Positions 34,958 to 47,950 of a stretch of 64,000 nucleotides of DNA are shown piece by piece; the first letter of the stretch is position 1; every line of letters starts with the position of its first letter. The notes under the pieces were generated by a model that saw only the letters and a list, made by a program, of their open reading frames with translations, was not told the DNA's origin and made no database searches. Source of the DNA: Calliopum simillimum (Eukaryota > Arthropoda > Insecta > Diptera > Lauxaniidae); NCBI GenBank assembly GCA_951812925.1, contig OX638370.1, forward strand, positions 107,212,897-107,276,896. Direction: 5' to 3'. The translations under genes were made by a program, and so were the position numbers.

Positions 34958-36489
34958 GCTACATTTTAAAATATTATCATACTTTCATGCTCAGCGATAT
35001 GGTGAGGGTCTAGCCCGGTACCACTTTATTTCACATGGGGCGAGAGCTGGTCAATTTTACCGAACTTCAGCAACACGAGGTTTATGGACAGAAATTGGGA
35101 TTTTGGGGGAAAACAGAAAAAAAATAAAGTTTCTATTGCACGTTAAGATTTTGTATTATTCAATAGTTAATTGAAGTGATATTCCACAGACCAATGATTA
35201 CAATTTTTGTGTTAGTAATGGAAGAATAGATCTTTTGTTTGCTTTGGGTAGGAATAATATGAAATCTCAAAGTGGCTCAAAATTTCCAAGTTCCCGAAGA
35301 AAAAGTGAAAAAAAGTTTTATTAGAGTTGAAATTTTTAAATTTTTTTTCCATAGACCTAGTGATGATTCAAGGGCGAGGAAGAGAATTGAGCAAACATCA
35401 CTCTTTGTGAAATTTTTTTTGTTGCTCACTTCATGCCACCATCACCTTATGTGAGTGGGTAAGTTTTCAACGACTTTATCGTTTCCAATGTGGTATAAGC
35501 GCAATTAAGTCTATAGAACTGCACCACTGCCATGAATTTATTTTATGTTTGAACAGTGGAAAAAAGTTTGTAAGCCAAAAATTGCTTAAAACCAAGGAAG
35601 ACAAAATTTTTTTGTGTTATGACCAAATTCCGAAAAATTATAAAACGTCTAAGCATTTTTTGCAAGATACACTTTTTTTATAAGGCACTGTCTGTGACGC
35701 CCCTAAGGGGGGGGGGGGGTGGTTCAAGGAATCGTCACTCTTGATGTATTTTATTTTCTTTTTTTGTATATGAAGCTACCGTCACACAGTGGGGGGAGGG
35801 ACGGTTTCGTTTTAGTGAATTTTAGCGAAACGAAGTTTATGGACAGCCCCTAAGATGCCTTGCATACGACAAAAAAAAAATTATGATTTTTTAACGCCGA
35901 AGTTTTTGCAAGAAAATAATCTTTATTTGTCCAGAAAACTTGAGTATCCATTCTGCTAAGGAAAAAATATTGCGAAAGGACCTTCGCGGTTAAGAATAAT
36001 TTTCCGACTGGGTGAATGGTACCTGCCTTGCCATCCCTGTCTGAAGTTTTCGCCAGAAGAAAGCGAACAAACCCAAAGTACACGGCGAATTTGATGGCAT
36101 TTTATGGGCGAAAACGAACGAATAACGTAATAAGAAAGAATATCAAAGAACTATTTCGCAATTTTTAAACATTTTGTTAGCGGCATAATTTATATTCGTG
36201 AGTAAACAATTGATGTATTTTAAATAAAATTCAATTAAAATATTAACAAACATTACGCGAATATAAAAACATTAAAATATTTTAATTTATTTTAAGAAAA
36301 GTTTCTAAAAACGCTGCCCAAGACTACGCAGTAAAAATCAATAAAGGTCAGGAAAAAAAAAACTGAACAACGCCTTCATTTTGGTTTGCTCTGGATCCTG
36401 GATCCTTTTAAGAAAATTTCAGTCCGATTTATTAAATGTAAAAAGCATAAACAGGTTCCGCACGAGGCCTCTTATAGAAAAAACTCGAA
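34958..36489. other. Upstream region of mus210, with repeat traces
   Basis: A phrase ending 'gtttatggacag' occurs near 35080 and again near 35830, each preceded by 'caattttaccgaactt' or 'gaattttagcgaaacg' respectively. These are probably two ends or copies of one decayed element. A run of 13 G lies at 35707-35719. The promoter and 5' UTR of mus210 must lie in the last few hundred bases, but I see no TATA box or initiator I would defend. Confidence 0.35.
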
Positions 36490-39400
36490 ATGTCTGATGA
36501 AGAAGATGAAACTTCACCGGAGGAGGGATTCTCCGCCAGCGAGGACGAATGGAAACCTTCTAAAGAGATGCAAAAAAGGGGTGGCGAATCATCGGATGAT
36601 GACGATAGTGATTTTGAGGATTTGCCAATTTTAGGTGGAGCTGGATCAAATTCCGGTAGTGGAATTGGGAAACGAAGGTAAATTGACTAATAAAGTTTAC
36701 GGTTGCTCCCAAAACCCATTCTTCTTCCTTCTTATATGATGAACATAACAGCATAAGTATCGATTAAGGACTATCACAGGCTCTGGGTCCATTTTATAGT
36801 CCTAAAAGTGTTAATTTTAAATTAACTGTACATTAAACACGATCGTTTTTTCTTCAAATTGCAAATTTCAATATGCATATACATTAAGATGGGTCAATTT
36901 GTATGGAAGGAAATTTTCGCGGTCTGGCTCAGCTTAATGATAACGCAAACCTGATGTGTTCATGGTCTTCTAACTGCCCCAACTTACTTAAAATGTAAAA
37001 CTGTTTTGAAAAAACGTAAAAATCAGTACAAAATGGCACAAATCAGTACATTTAATAAAAATGAAAAAAATCAGTACATGTACTGACAAAATCAGTACGT
37101 CTGGCAACCGTAGTTGACACCAAACATTTCTAGTTAATCTTTTAATTCTAACAATGGATGTGTAATTAAAAAGTTTGGATTCGACCTATTTGCTGAGGTA
37201 TAGCTATTGGAGGATCGGGATATTGCTTTTACGAAAACCGGTTTAAGTTCTGAACCCTTTGATGGATATTAAAAATATAAATAAAGACCTATTGGGTGTA
37301 CAACTTAAAAACCGGAATTTGACGGTGGATGTCCGTACTAACAAATATCGTGAAAGCTCGAACTTTATATATATGTCATTTTGAAGGAACATTTGACAGC
37401 TGTCAAAATCAGTCAACAAAACTATTTTATCTTGTGTGCATCATTATTATTTTTCATGATGAATAACTTCGAAAATTGGAGAAAAGACAGCATTTGCGGG
37501 GGGGTTCTAGTGGGTCATTTTTCTGCAAAGAAAACAGCTGCCGAAAGTCATCGCATTCTTGTAGAAGTTTATGGGGACTATGCTCCAGCTAAATCAAGCT
37601 GTCGGGAGTGGTTTAAAAGTGGTTATTTTGATGTCGAAGACAAAGATCGTCCTGGTCAGGATCAGCTAGGTGTGATCCATTATGAGCTGTTGCCAGGTGA
37701 CCGAACCATTAATGCTCAATTCTATCGTCAACAATTGATCCAATTGAAGCAGAAAATCCAGGCAGAGCGGCCAACGTATGCGACCAGACATGAGTCAATC
37801 ATTTTCCACCACGATAACGCTCGGCCACATATTGCTGCCCCAGTCAAAAATTACCTGGAAAACAACGGAAAACAACGGATGGGAAATTTTGCCTCACCCG
37901 CTTTATAGCCCAGACCTTGCACCATCAGACTACTATTTGTTCCGATCGATGCAGGATGGATTATCAGGAATACGCTTCACTTAAGTTCAAGATATCGAAA
38001 ATTGGCTCGATTCATTTTTGGCCGCCAAGCCGGCGCAATTTTTTTGGGATGGAATTCATAAATTGCCTGAAAGATGGGGAAATGTTGTAGCTTCCAATGG
38101 ACAATACTTTGAATAAAATATATTGTAAAATTTTTTCCACAATAAAGCATCAAATTTCGCTAAAAAATTCCGGTTTTTAAGTTGTACACCCAATAAAATT
38201 TAGTTAAAAATTAAAAATGATTACAATCGGAACAAAATTGACGAGTTATATCAAGAAAACTTTGATTTTTAAAAAATTTTCACAATTTTTCATATCAACA
38301 TCAAATATAACAGTATATTTTTGCAATCAATTTCTTTAAATAAATTTGTTTTGCAATTTTATTCAATGGCACATTTAATTGCAAGCATTTTAAGCCATTG
38401 CTGCGCAACATCCAAAAAAATTTCCAGGTCCAAGACGAACTTTTTGTTATGTATAAGTAATTAATAAACCCCTGTATGGCCAAAAACAAAAATTGGGTCT
38501 TGGGAGCAAAGGTAAATTTATTTCGGTAAATTTTCCCACTCAATAAACTTCTTCAAATAATATCCACATTTAATGAGCCTGTAATACAAATTTTAGAGAA
38601 CCCAAAGGACGTAGCGCTATCAAGCAACAGGCGGTCAAGAAACGTAAATCCACCGGCCAATCGTTGCGCTCAAAACTTTACAATAAATACAAGCCACCGC
38701 CAAAAACGTTTCCTACACGTAGCGATAGCAATTCACCCTCAGCATCAACATCCACGTCCAAAGTTCAAAAGAAGGCTTCAAAAAACTTTAAAACGCCCAA
38801 TGATGGCAGTGACAATGACAATGACGATGACAACAACAGCGATTCCAGTGATTCCAGTGTCGACAATTATCTCGTCAATCCGGCAGAACTTGATTTGCGT
38901 TCAAGTTTTTTTGATGTAAGCAAGAAAAAAGCCATCGACGGCGATGCAGCAGCACCACAATTTGATTGTAATGCCGGTATGAATTTATCTAATTCTGATT
39001 CAGAAGATAATGAGACCAGCGGTGATGATGAAGAAAAAACCACAGCAGCTGCTGCCGCTAGTAAAGCCTTTGACTTTCGTAATCTATTGGAAAATGCGAC
39101 AAGTCTGGAACGTGCCAAAGAGATCATAGCAAAACGTGCTGCCATTTCGGAAGAAAAGCGCAAATCACAGCATGATGCTGCTGATGCTATGGATGTTGAG
39201 TCATTGCTTGCATTGGGCGAAAATCAAGCTGTTAACTTAGAAGCCGATGATAGCGCTAAAGGAGGACGTCAAAAACTGCGACAAACAAAATCGACACGTC
39301 AAAAGCGTCATACAAAAACGCGGCCTACTTCAACAGTTATCGCTGCAGCAGACGATTCAGAAGATTCCGATTTTGAAGAAGTTGCAGGTATGAAACGCAA

Positions 39401-42400
39401 GTAGCAAGTGAATTAAGGGCAAAAACTAATTCATCAAAAAACACATAAAACTTAACGATAGTATTTACAACAAAAAGGGAAAATTAATGTTCTTTTGATT
39501 TTTGATGGTTTTGAGTGTAGTTTGTTGGTTAAGGCTATGGTACAATCGAGTCTATTGCGCTTCCAAAGACTGAGACTGTGTTGTTGATGCTATATATACA
39601 TAGATTATGGTCATGTTGACAACAAAAAATTATAATTAATAACAGCTATACAACAAATGTGTAGATGTGCATGTTTCATATTTTAGAAAACAAAACAATA
39701 GTTGCTTCAAAGTGCTTAAGAAACCAAATAAAATGATGATGAATGCTTAGAGACCTAAACGTAAATACTCAAACTAAAACTGATATTATAATGAAACTAT
39801 TAACCTATATTTACATAGATATGTTTATAATTTAGATTATAATCCTGCGAAAATCGGCACATACTGGGAATATCTGAAATCTTTCAAAAAGAAAATAGAA
39901 ATTTTGAATGAAAATGTGCCTCTTATTACGCCCTCTATTGGTTAATTGAACACAAAATTAAGTTATTCTTTTTTTATAAATATATATATCTCTTAATGTT
40001 GTTTTGGTGGCTCCAATCACCTTAAGTCCCATCTGTGTGAGCTTTTTCATTTAAAATGCGGCTCTCAAAAAAAAAAAAAAAAAAAAAATACTAAGCCTAA
40101 AGATTTATTCATTAAATTTTAAATTTTTCGCAAATATCTTGTTAACAGTTGCTTTTATAGAAAAAATTCCTATGGAAAAGGTGGGAGAACTGTTTTTGTA
40201 CGACTTATAGTTTAGAAAATGTCCTTATTTAAATTATGGCAAAAATCAGTGATGTATGCATGCGGGGTGTGAGTGTCCATATAGTGTTGATTTTGAAATT
40301 GAAATTTATAGAGAATTGCTTGCTCTATAAACAACATGATTTTTGGACGACTTATAGTTTAGGAGATGTTTTTTGAAAATCCTAAAACTTTGAAAAACAA
40401 AATCCTTTTTTTGAAATATATCTCTGAGGACATTTTGTAGTTCATGCAATTCTCAATAAATAAACCTACGAACCCCTTGCGGCATATGCGGCTTGTCTTT
40501 TTGTAAAAAAAAGTAAACTATTTCAAAATATCTTGTGCAGGCCGCTATTATTTATTTAAATTGCATTTTTGATAACAACATGAGAAAATGTATCAGTAGT
40601 TATGTTAAATTTTATTCAAATCAAACCAAAACTGGAAATGCCGTTCCGTTGTTGGTGTGACAGCACTGTGTGTCGTTTGGTTAAACTCCTTTAACTTTTT
40701 AAATAAACAAATTAAAACCAACAAAACAGATCAATTTAGTAAATTTAATTAAAAGTCAAATATAAATGGTTTCCTATAGGTAAACTAAAAGTTATTACAA
40801 AAAGAAAAAAAAAAATCGCTCATACATGTAGTTATAGAGCTATACATTTATCTATAGCTTTCATAACTACACACATAAAGTATGCCCATAATTCGATAAA
40901 CTAATAAATGTTATGACAAACAATGCAAAAAAGAAACCTATATATATATAACGTATATGAAATAAGTACAATTTTATTAAATATATTTAAGAGGCAGCAT
41001 TTAAAATTAAATATTCTATGAATGTTAAAAGGAAATGCGTTGCAAAAAAAAAAAAAAAAAAAAAAAAAAGAGCATTTAAAAAGATATATCAATTTATGTA
41101 TGTTGTTGAATATGTAGAATTTTCGGAAGAAAACCAAATTAGCAAAAAAATTAAAAAAATCCCTAAATCAAGTAAAACTAGAGTTGGCGACTGAAAAAGT
41201 TGACGAATTTACTTTAACAAAGTTTAATGATAAAAAAAAAACTCAAATCAAAAAACAAAAAATATTGTTATAAACATATTTAAATGTTAAAAAAGCTGAA
41301 AAGAAAATAATGACGTAGTTAAATACTATTTAGAGCTACATATTTTAAAGTAGTTTAGTTCAATTAATAAAATATACTCGTACTAAATTTTAGCACCATA
41401 AACTAATAGCACGATAAAAAATAAACCATAAAAATCTAAAAAAAAAAAAATAAAAATAAATTAAATAAATGCAAATTGATTAGCAAAGTTAAACACTTTT
41501 TATTGCTTGCTTCTACTACTGTAATTTAGTAAATTGGTATTTTTTTTTATAAAAAAGGTGCATAATTTAAAAAAAACGCTGTTTCGAAGAATTTTTGAAG
41601 CCTTATCAAACTAACAAGTAAATGACGTGCTTGATATTTGCCAGCGGCATCAGATAGTCATAACCTTACTCATTAAACTTCACCTTGTAACTTTTCCAAT
41701 TATATCATTACTTTCGGAGTTATCGTCCATTAAAATGAAGGTTTTACATCCCCATAAAAATTACTGAGATGCCTGTACTTCATTGGATGATAACTCGTAA
41801 AGTAATGATCCAAATGGAAAAGTAAAAAGCTAAAATTTTATAAAGAAGTTTATGGCAAACTGAAACATTCGACTAAAATCAATTACACTTTGTGCTGGAA
41901 GTATACCATATGATTGAATTTGAAGGATAAAAACGAAATAAAGCCCAAATATTTGCCAAAATGATTATCGCCCAAATTTATATGAAAATTATTTGTTGCG
42001 TTATTTTGCTTTTTGTGCTTTATTTCATATTTTTTGGGCGTTTTTTTTTTTGTGGGCATTATTTCCTTACGCCGTTATTTCGTTAAAAAAAAGAAGTACC
42101 GCTGAAAAAAACGAAATAAAGCCCAATTTTTGGGCGTTATTTCAAAAATGATTATCGCCCAAATTTATATGAAAATAATTTGGGCGTTATTTCATTTTTG
42201 TTTTTGGGCGTTAATTCATATTTTGTGGGCGTTATTTCGTCTTTATTTTGAGCGTTATTACGTTATTTTATTTTTTGGGTGTCATTTCATTTTTTTCTTG
42301 GGCGTTATTTCTAAAATGATTATCGCCCAAATTTAAATGAAAATAATTTGGGCGTTATTTCGTTTTTGTTTTTGGGCGTTATTTCCTAACACCAAAAAAA

Positions 42401-45400
42401 CCATTGTTGCTTTAAACATTTTCTCAGATATGAGCATGTCCAAAGAACTTTAAATTTATATTTTATTAAACATTTTTATGACTTGTTATGCACAAGAATA
42501 CGATTTAATGAAATTTATTAGTGCTCATAGGACGCTCATATTTCTTACTCTTTTAAGACTCATATTTTTGATTCATTTTAAATTGTTTTGTGCTGTTAAT
42601 TAAATAAAAGAAAATTAAATCTTATGCACTTTTTTTTTAAAAAAAAAAGTATACAATATTTTTTATAAATTTGTGTGTGTTCATTTGAATTTCGTAGAGT
42701 TTTATTAAATCCTTCTAATGTAGTTTTGAAGCTTTACTGTTGCTGTCTTACAAAAAATACCAACAAAATCCATAACGCCACAAACAACTTGAAATCAAAC
42801 TTAATTGCAATAATACATTTTTAATTAAATTTTGCTTGTCTCAAACGTTTCTCTTAAATCGTTTACGTTTTCAGATTACAACTCTGAGGATGTGGCCGGT
42901 GGTTCGCTGAAACATAACAACAACGAAACCCTCGAGATACATGTTGAATTAACAACTAAACAACGCAAAAAAACACGTGATCAACAAGATCTTGAAAATG
43001 CACTAAAACGAAAACTAAATCGTGATATAAAAGAGCGCCAGTTGTTGCTACACAAAGCCAGCTTATTGTGTTTCTTTGCTAGAAGTTACTCTTACAATCG
43101 GTTTCTAAATGACACTGCACTAATGCAGGACGCCGTCAAATTACTACCCAGCAAAAATGCCTATCCCACAGAACATGGCACCGAATTAAAGTATTATCAA
43201 TCATTGGTCACATGGTTTAAGACCACAATTAAGCTTAAAAGTGAAAAATTATATGCTGAGAAAAATCCCAAAAATAAAGATAAAATAAAACTACAATTGC
43301 GTGAGAATTTTAAGAAAAAGGAAGCGCGTTGCAAACAGGATATGGTTTGTATGTTCATAATACTGGTGCGTGGTATGGGACTTCAGTGTCGCCTGGTGGT
43401 CAATATGCAACCGTTGCCGCTTAGACCATCGCAATCTGATTTGTGCACAATTAAGCTAAAGAAAGATGATAAAGAAGATGATAAAACAAGTACAAAAGAG
43501 GCAGATAAAAATAAAAAGCATAAAAGTGAGAGTGACAGTAAAGAAAAAGCTAAGAAAAGTACAGAACAAAAAGATAATTCAAATAAGGGCAAAGAAAAAG
43601 AAAAAGCCAAGAAAAGTGCAGAACACAAAGAAAATTTAAATGATAGCAAGGAAAATAAACAAGCTAAGAAAGACACGACGGAAAACAAAGATAGGTCTAC
43701 AGAAAATTCCAACTCTGGCGCATCAAAATTAAAAGGTAACGTAAACAAGTTAAGAGAAACGAAATCGAATGAGACAACCAAAATTGCTGCTGTTGAAAAA
43801 TTCAAAAAATCGGCGGAAAAACAGAAAGCCAATCCCATAAAAGAAGTGAAAGTGGATACAAAAATTGACAGTAAAAAAACTGAATCAACAACAACCTCTT
43901 CAAATGTTGCTAGCGACAAGAGAGAAGTCTTAAAGTCCACAACAAAACCCACACAAACAAAGCTTAAACGCAATCAAAACACCGATCAAGCAATTGCAAC
44001 AAAAAAATCAAAATTTGATGAAGTTGCTGGACCAACACCAGTAGCGCGACGCACACGTTTAGCATCAAAGGATCAGCCGGCTCAAAAACGAACTACCTCT
44101 GAACCTAGACAACCACAAAAATCAATTATAGAAATTGTTATCAATGCTGATGCTGTAACTGCTACCTCAACAGAGCAACAACATAAAGAAGCCTTTGTAA
44201 AGCCAGCTACGAAAACTACAAAATCAAAACTGAATGAAGTAGCCCCAACACCAGTAGCGCGACGCACACGTCAAGCATCAAAGGATCAGCCGGCTCAAAA
44301 ACGAACTACCTCTGAACCTAGACAACTAAAATCTTTTATAGATATTGTTATCAATGCTGATGCTGTTAGTGCTACTTCAGCAGATCAACAACAACATAAG
44401 GAGCCCTTTGCAAAGCCAGCTCCGGAAACTGCAAAACCAAAACCGAAAAGTACCAAAAATACAGAGGCATCTTCTAATAAGCCTGCCGGCGCCACGAAAT
44501 CCACACGTAGTAAACGCTCAAGTAGTGTATCACCAAAATCTTATGTTGTCCCAAACTTTCTACAAGACAACAAAGTCTTTAAAGAAAAGTTCTCCAAAAA
44601 CGTTGAAGAGCAACAACAAAAAGCCGTCGGACAGGAGCGTACGCGTTCGAAAAGTCCTAAAGATAAAAATGAGAAAATCAGAATTTCTACAGAATTTCTT
44701 AAGGAACCACCTACTCAAATTACTCGCGCGCTTCGTACTCGTCAAAAATCACCAAATCAAGATGTTAACAAATTGAAGATACCTCAGTTAGATGGCACAG
44801 ATGACCTTGATGATGTTCCCCTTAAAGAACGCCAAAGCCGTCCGAAGTTAAAGAAATTACAAAAATCACGCAGTAAAGAAGATTCATCAGATAGTGAGCA
44901 TTTTCAACCATCACCACCAAAACGTCCTAAAACAGCACCAGTGCTATCAAAAGCTGTAGCACAATTGCGTAAAGATCGTCGAGTACTCTCCACTGATGAT
45001 GAAATAATGAATAAAAATGATGCATCAAAATCACGGAATGTCAATGCAGCTGATATGTGGATTGAGGTCTGGTCTGACGTAGAGGAACAGTGGATTTGCG
45101 TAGATTTATTTAAAGGAAAATTACATTCAGTTGATGCCATTAGGGTATGTTTGGTATATATTACTTTAGAATTTCACTGGAGATAAATTATTGAAAATTG
45201 TTGCTTCACATTTTAACGCTGGATGATTATGCATATTTTTTTAGACGCTAAAGATAACGTCAGTCGATTTGACTAACACGTTCATGTGTTTCCCATCAAA
45301 TCTTTAATACATTAAAAGCAGAAAAATCGGTTTAGAAATAAAAATACATAATTTTTCATACCAATTATGAAAATAAAAAATTAAAATAAGAAGAGAAATA

Positions 45401-47531
45401 AAGTAGCAAGCGAATCAAAGAGCAAAGCAAAAATGGTAGTAGATACGACTAATATTGGGGGTTTTTGTGAATAAATATTTTTGTCAGACTGCAATGGAGA
45501 ATATACGGCAGTCTGAGAAAAATTCCCCGGGAATATTTATTCACTATAACCACCCATAATCTTCAACGTATAAGAAAAACATTAAAAACACAGTTTTCCA
45601 TACAAAACTAAAATCACGCTTCAGTTAATGTTAGTCGTTTCGACGAGCACTGCTAACATACAAATGTACACACTATCTAATTAGAGCGTGATACACGCCG
45701 CTCTTGTCGCACCAAAAGAAAAAATGTATTGAGTAAAACAAAGACCATTGGTCGTCGAAACGACGAACAATAACCATCAAAGGTTAAATAGAAAGATAAC
45801 TTGACAGCAAAGTTAATGTTTACGTTTTCCTTTTAGAAGGAATCAACATGGCTCATAGATCCATACTGCCGCTATTAATATGATCTTATGGTACGGTTTC
45901 TCCTCCCGCAAGCACTGTATGATTCAAAACGTGGATCTTTTGTTTAAAGATTAGGAACCGACTAACTGATTATGAAGTAGATAATCTCTTTTCAGACAAA
46001 TTATTACTGGCAGTTTCTATTGAAAGAGAATACTAGTCGAATTCGACACTCTAGGGTTTTCACATTCTTCGCAAAAAATTTACTCTTTTAGTTTCAAACA
46101 ATTGCTTGAATATCTATCTCATCACTTCTTGTTGTTAGTTCCATACTAAAAAGAGATTTAGCTTAAATACGTCCACTTTAGCTATTCAACAAAGATAGCT
46201 TTAAAAATATATTTTTAAAGTTATTGTTAAGAGTGCGCCTTTGGTAAAACTCTTTCTTTAAGCTAACAATGGGACCACCTAAAAATTTCAAATTTAAAGA
46301 GAACACTCGTCAGACCAATATTATTTTAAATCGTTAACGCAGTCAACAATTGGACGCCAATTTATCTCTTGATTGAAATTTCCCCTCTGTAGTAATAACT
46401 GTATTTAACAATGGCACCTTAAACCTTTGTATATAGAAAGCTGCAACGTCTAGTTTCGCTTATGTCTATGCTTTTCAAAATGACCTAAGTATTAAGGACA
46501 TCACGGCACGTTATTGCCCCAATTGGACTACAACAATTCGTAAGTCACGCGTCGAAAAGGCATGGCTTGATGAGGCTATTTCCGCCTATTTGGGGCGACG
46601 TACAAAACGTGATATACGTGAAGATCAGGAATTGCGGCGTATACACGAAGAGAAACCAATGCCAACAGCTATATCCGAATATAAAGATCATCCATTGTAT
46701 GCGTTGGAGCGACATTTACTCAAGTTCCAAGCAATCTATCCACCGGAACCACCAACACTTGGTTTCGTACGCGGTGAGCCAGTCTACGCACGAGAATGTG
46801 TCCACACACTACATTCACGTGAAATTTGGCTAAAATCGGCGCGAACCGTGAAATTAGGTGAACAACCCTATAAAATTGTTAAAGCACGTCCCAAATGGGA
46901 TAGGGTAAGCCATATGGTTCATTAATTATTTATGTTTATTTTTACTGTAATGATTGCGTGTAATTCATTTAATTTCAAGATGACACAAACTGTTATCAAA
47001 GATCAGCCGCTAGAGATATTTGGTTATTGGCAGACACAAGATTATGAACCGCCTACTGCTGAAAATGGTTTGGTGCCACGTAATGCTTACGGTAATGTGG
47101 AACTATTCAAAGCATGCATGTTGCCCAAGAAGACAGTACACTTGAGGCGTAAGTTGAACAAAATATTAGATATTCATAATGCAATATATTTCCTTGGCCG
47201 ATATCATTGTGTAATTTTCTTATTGAATTTTTATTTATTTTTTTTTTATCCAGTAAATGGCCTAAATCGTGTTTGCAAAAAACTTGGTATCGATTGTGCC
47301 AGCGCAGTTATTGGCTTTGATTTTCATCAGGGATCTTGTCATCCGCTCTATGATGGTTTTATCATTTGCGAGGAATTCGAAGAGACCGTTACCGCAGCTT
47401 GGCACGAGGATCAGGAAAATCAAGTTCGCAAAGAAAACGAGAAGTATGAAGCACGCGTTTATGGCAATTGGAAGAAGTTAATACGTGGTCTTCTTATACG
47501 CGAACGGCTAAAGAGAAAGTATAATTTTTAA
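36490..47531 (+). CDS. mus210: XPC/Rad4 homologue, damage recognition in nucleotide excision repair (6 exons)
   Basis: Exons 36490-36677, 38597-39387, 42875-45144, 46437-46904, 46980-47148 and 47254-47531 join in frame to 1387 codons plus a TAA at 47531. All introns are GT..AG, with phases 2, 1, 0, 0 and 1. The nuclear product recognises helix-distorting lesions and recruits TFIIH. Residues 1-326 are acidic, Ser- and Lys-rich, with YLVNPAELDLRSSFF. The first half of the transglutaminase-like fold is at about 380-510 (ASLLCFFARSYSYNR to VRGMGLQCRLVV). About 510-1045 is a Lys/Glu-rich disordered insert. The second half resumes at WIEVWSDVEEQWICVDLF. BHD1 starts near 1158 (YKDHPLYALERHLL), BHD2 follows with FGYWQTQDYEPP, and BHD3 ends the protein with VIGFDFHQGSCHP and LLIRERLKRKYNF. 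Human XPC matches in this order. Length is near that of Drosophila XPC (about 1290 residues from memory). The ATG at 36490 gives the acidic start MSDEEDETSPEEG. The last three exons are duplicated downstream. Confidence 0.93.
37292..38193 (+). mobile_element. Internally deleted mariner (mauritiana/Mos1-like), in mus210 intron 1
   Basis: Perfect 29-bp terminal inverted repeats (TTGGGTGTACAACTTAAAAA at the start) are flanked by TA at 37290-37291 and 38194-38195. This 902-bp element keeps the transposase N-terminus (SAKKTAAESHRILVEVYGDY, then SCREWFKSGYFDVEDKDRPG). It then jumps at about 37657 to DQLGVIHYELLPGDRTINAQ, so several hundred bp containing the first catalytic Asp are missing. The second catalytic region, IIFHHDNARPH, is present. 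A frameshift near 37868 puts YSPDLAPSDYYLF (third Asp) in another frame. It cannot make transposase, but its ends look fit for mobilisation in trans. It lies in the sense orientation in intron 1 and should be spliced out. Confidence 0.9.
41555..41930 (+). repeat. Uninterrupted copy of the 24.7 kb repeat family
   Basis: Matches 24790-24867 joined to 25516-25800 without the Transib-like insert. It contains an internal imperfect palindrome: 'aacttttccaatta..gttatc' at 41690 and its inverse near 41780-41830. Also related in inverse to 29640-30060. Confidence 0.55.
41941..42395. repeat. Array of GGGCGTTATTTCG-type words
   Basis: The word GGGCGTTATTTC, or close variants, occurs about ten times. 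A longer unit containing 'atgattatcgcccaaattta' starts at 41961, 42148 and 42316. Because GCCCAAA..and TTTGGGC occur close together, each unit can form a small hairpin. The same words in complement (AACGCCCAAA) recur in intron 4 of the TBC1D25-like gene at 55735-55875. Confidence 0.65.
44041..44447 (+). repeat. 71-codon tandem duplication within mus210 exon 3
   Basis: PTPVARRTR(L/Q)ASKDQPAQKR and the following TTSEPRQ, (I/F)I(E/D)IVINADAV and KPA motifs occur twice, 213 bp apart (44041 and 44254). The spacing is an exact multiple of three, so the frame is kept. Nucleotide identity over the first 60 bp of the unit is very high, showing recent duplication or conversion. It lies in the disordered insert between the two halves of the transglutaminase-like fold. 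Confidence 0.9.
45145..46436 (+). other. mus210 intron 3
   Basis: 1.3 kb from GTATGT to TATATAG. It contains a hairpin-prone segment at 45457-45558 (GTGAATAAATATT..GTCAGACTGC against GCAGTCTGA..AATATTTATTCAC). Two 'tcgtttcgacgagc/tcgtcgaaacgacga' words lie near 45636 and 45765. From about 46118 onward it is part of the segment duplicated at 48125. Confidence 0.7.
45457..45558. repeat. Short hairpin element in mus210 intron 3
   Basis: An interrupted inverted repeat: GGGGGTTTTTGTGAATAAAT and GTCAGACTGC on the left, GCAGTCTGA and AATATTTATTCAC..CCACCC on the right, with a loop of about 15 bp. The right arm has an extra CCCCGGG segment. It may be a small MITE. Confidence 0.5.
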
Positions 47532-47944
47532 GCACTAAATGGAGATGGCGGTTTCTGCGCACACTTTACAAGTTAACAGTTTATTTCATCATTGTCAACT
47601 TAAATTTGTTTATATTTTTCGAAGAAAAAAAGTTTTCAATGTCTATTATATGTTTTTGTAAAATAGCGTATAAACTGTTAACAAAACTTTATGTTTTTGC
47701 GTATCGAGTGTGGATCTGCATGTGGAATCGACCAGTGGCGTACTTACAAGGATTTTCAGTTATTGCTTGCGTTTTTGCCAGCATTCCATCACCTATAATT
47801 TTTTTTAACTGTTTTTGTTAATTTTGTTGTACAACAGTATATATGTTTTGTAATATTTTTGTCAGTGTAATTTTCTTTTTGATTTTTTATTTTTTTTTCA
47901 TTGTTTTTTGTTACAGTACCTACATACATACGATTAAAGAACTC

Positions 47945-47950
47945 AATAAA
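47945..47950 (+). terminator. Candidate polyadenylation signal of mus210
   Basis: AATAAA 414 bp after the stop codon of copy 1. In the duplicated copy the same position (about 51725) reads AACAAA and lies 2.1 kb from its stop because of insertions. Other A/T-rich variants exist, so use of this site is not certain. Confidence 0.45.

Larger units (their letters stand above)
39388..42874 (+). other. mus210 intron 2
   Basis: 3.5 kb bounded by GTATGA and TTTTCAG. It holds AT-rich sequence with long A runs (40067-40088, 41045-41069), a copy of the 24.7 kb repeat family (41555-41930) and the GGGCGTTATTTC array (41941-42395). No additional exon was recognised. Confidence 0.7.

Noticed and set aside
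35707..35719. G-quadruplex from the 13-G run
   Set aside because: A single uninterrupted G run without further G tracts close by; no basis for a specific structure or role.
41941..42395. CRISPR-like spaced repeats
   Set aside because: Spacing is irregular, words are degenerate, the host is a eukaryote and the array lies in an intron; it is an intronic repeat.
42832..42874. Upstream start for a separate gene beginning in mus210 exon 3
   Set aside because: The open frame begins in intron 2 sequence at a non-ATG codon. A good acceptor at 42874 and phase-correct joining to exon 2 show that it is an internal exon.
43383..43973. 196-codon open frame antisense to mus210 exon 3
   Set aside because: Shadow of a Lys/Glu/Ser-rich coding exon; the antisense reads Leu/Phe/Ser and has no independent support.
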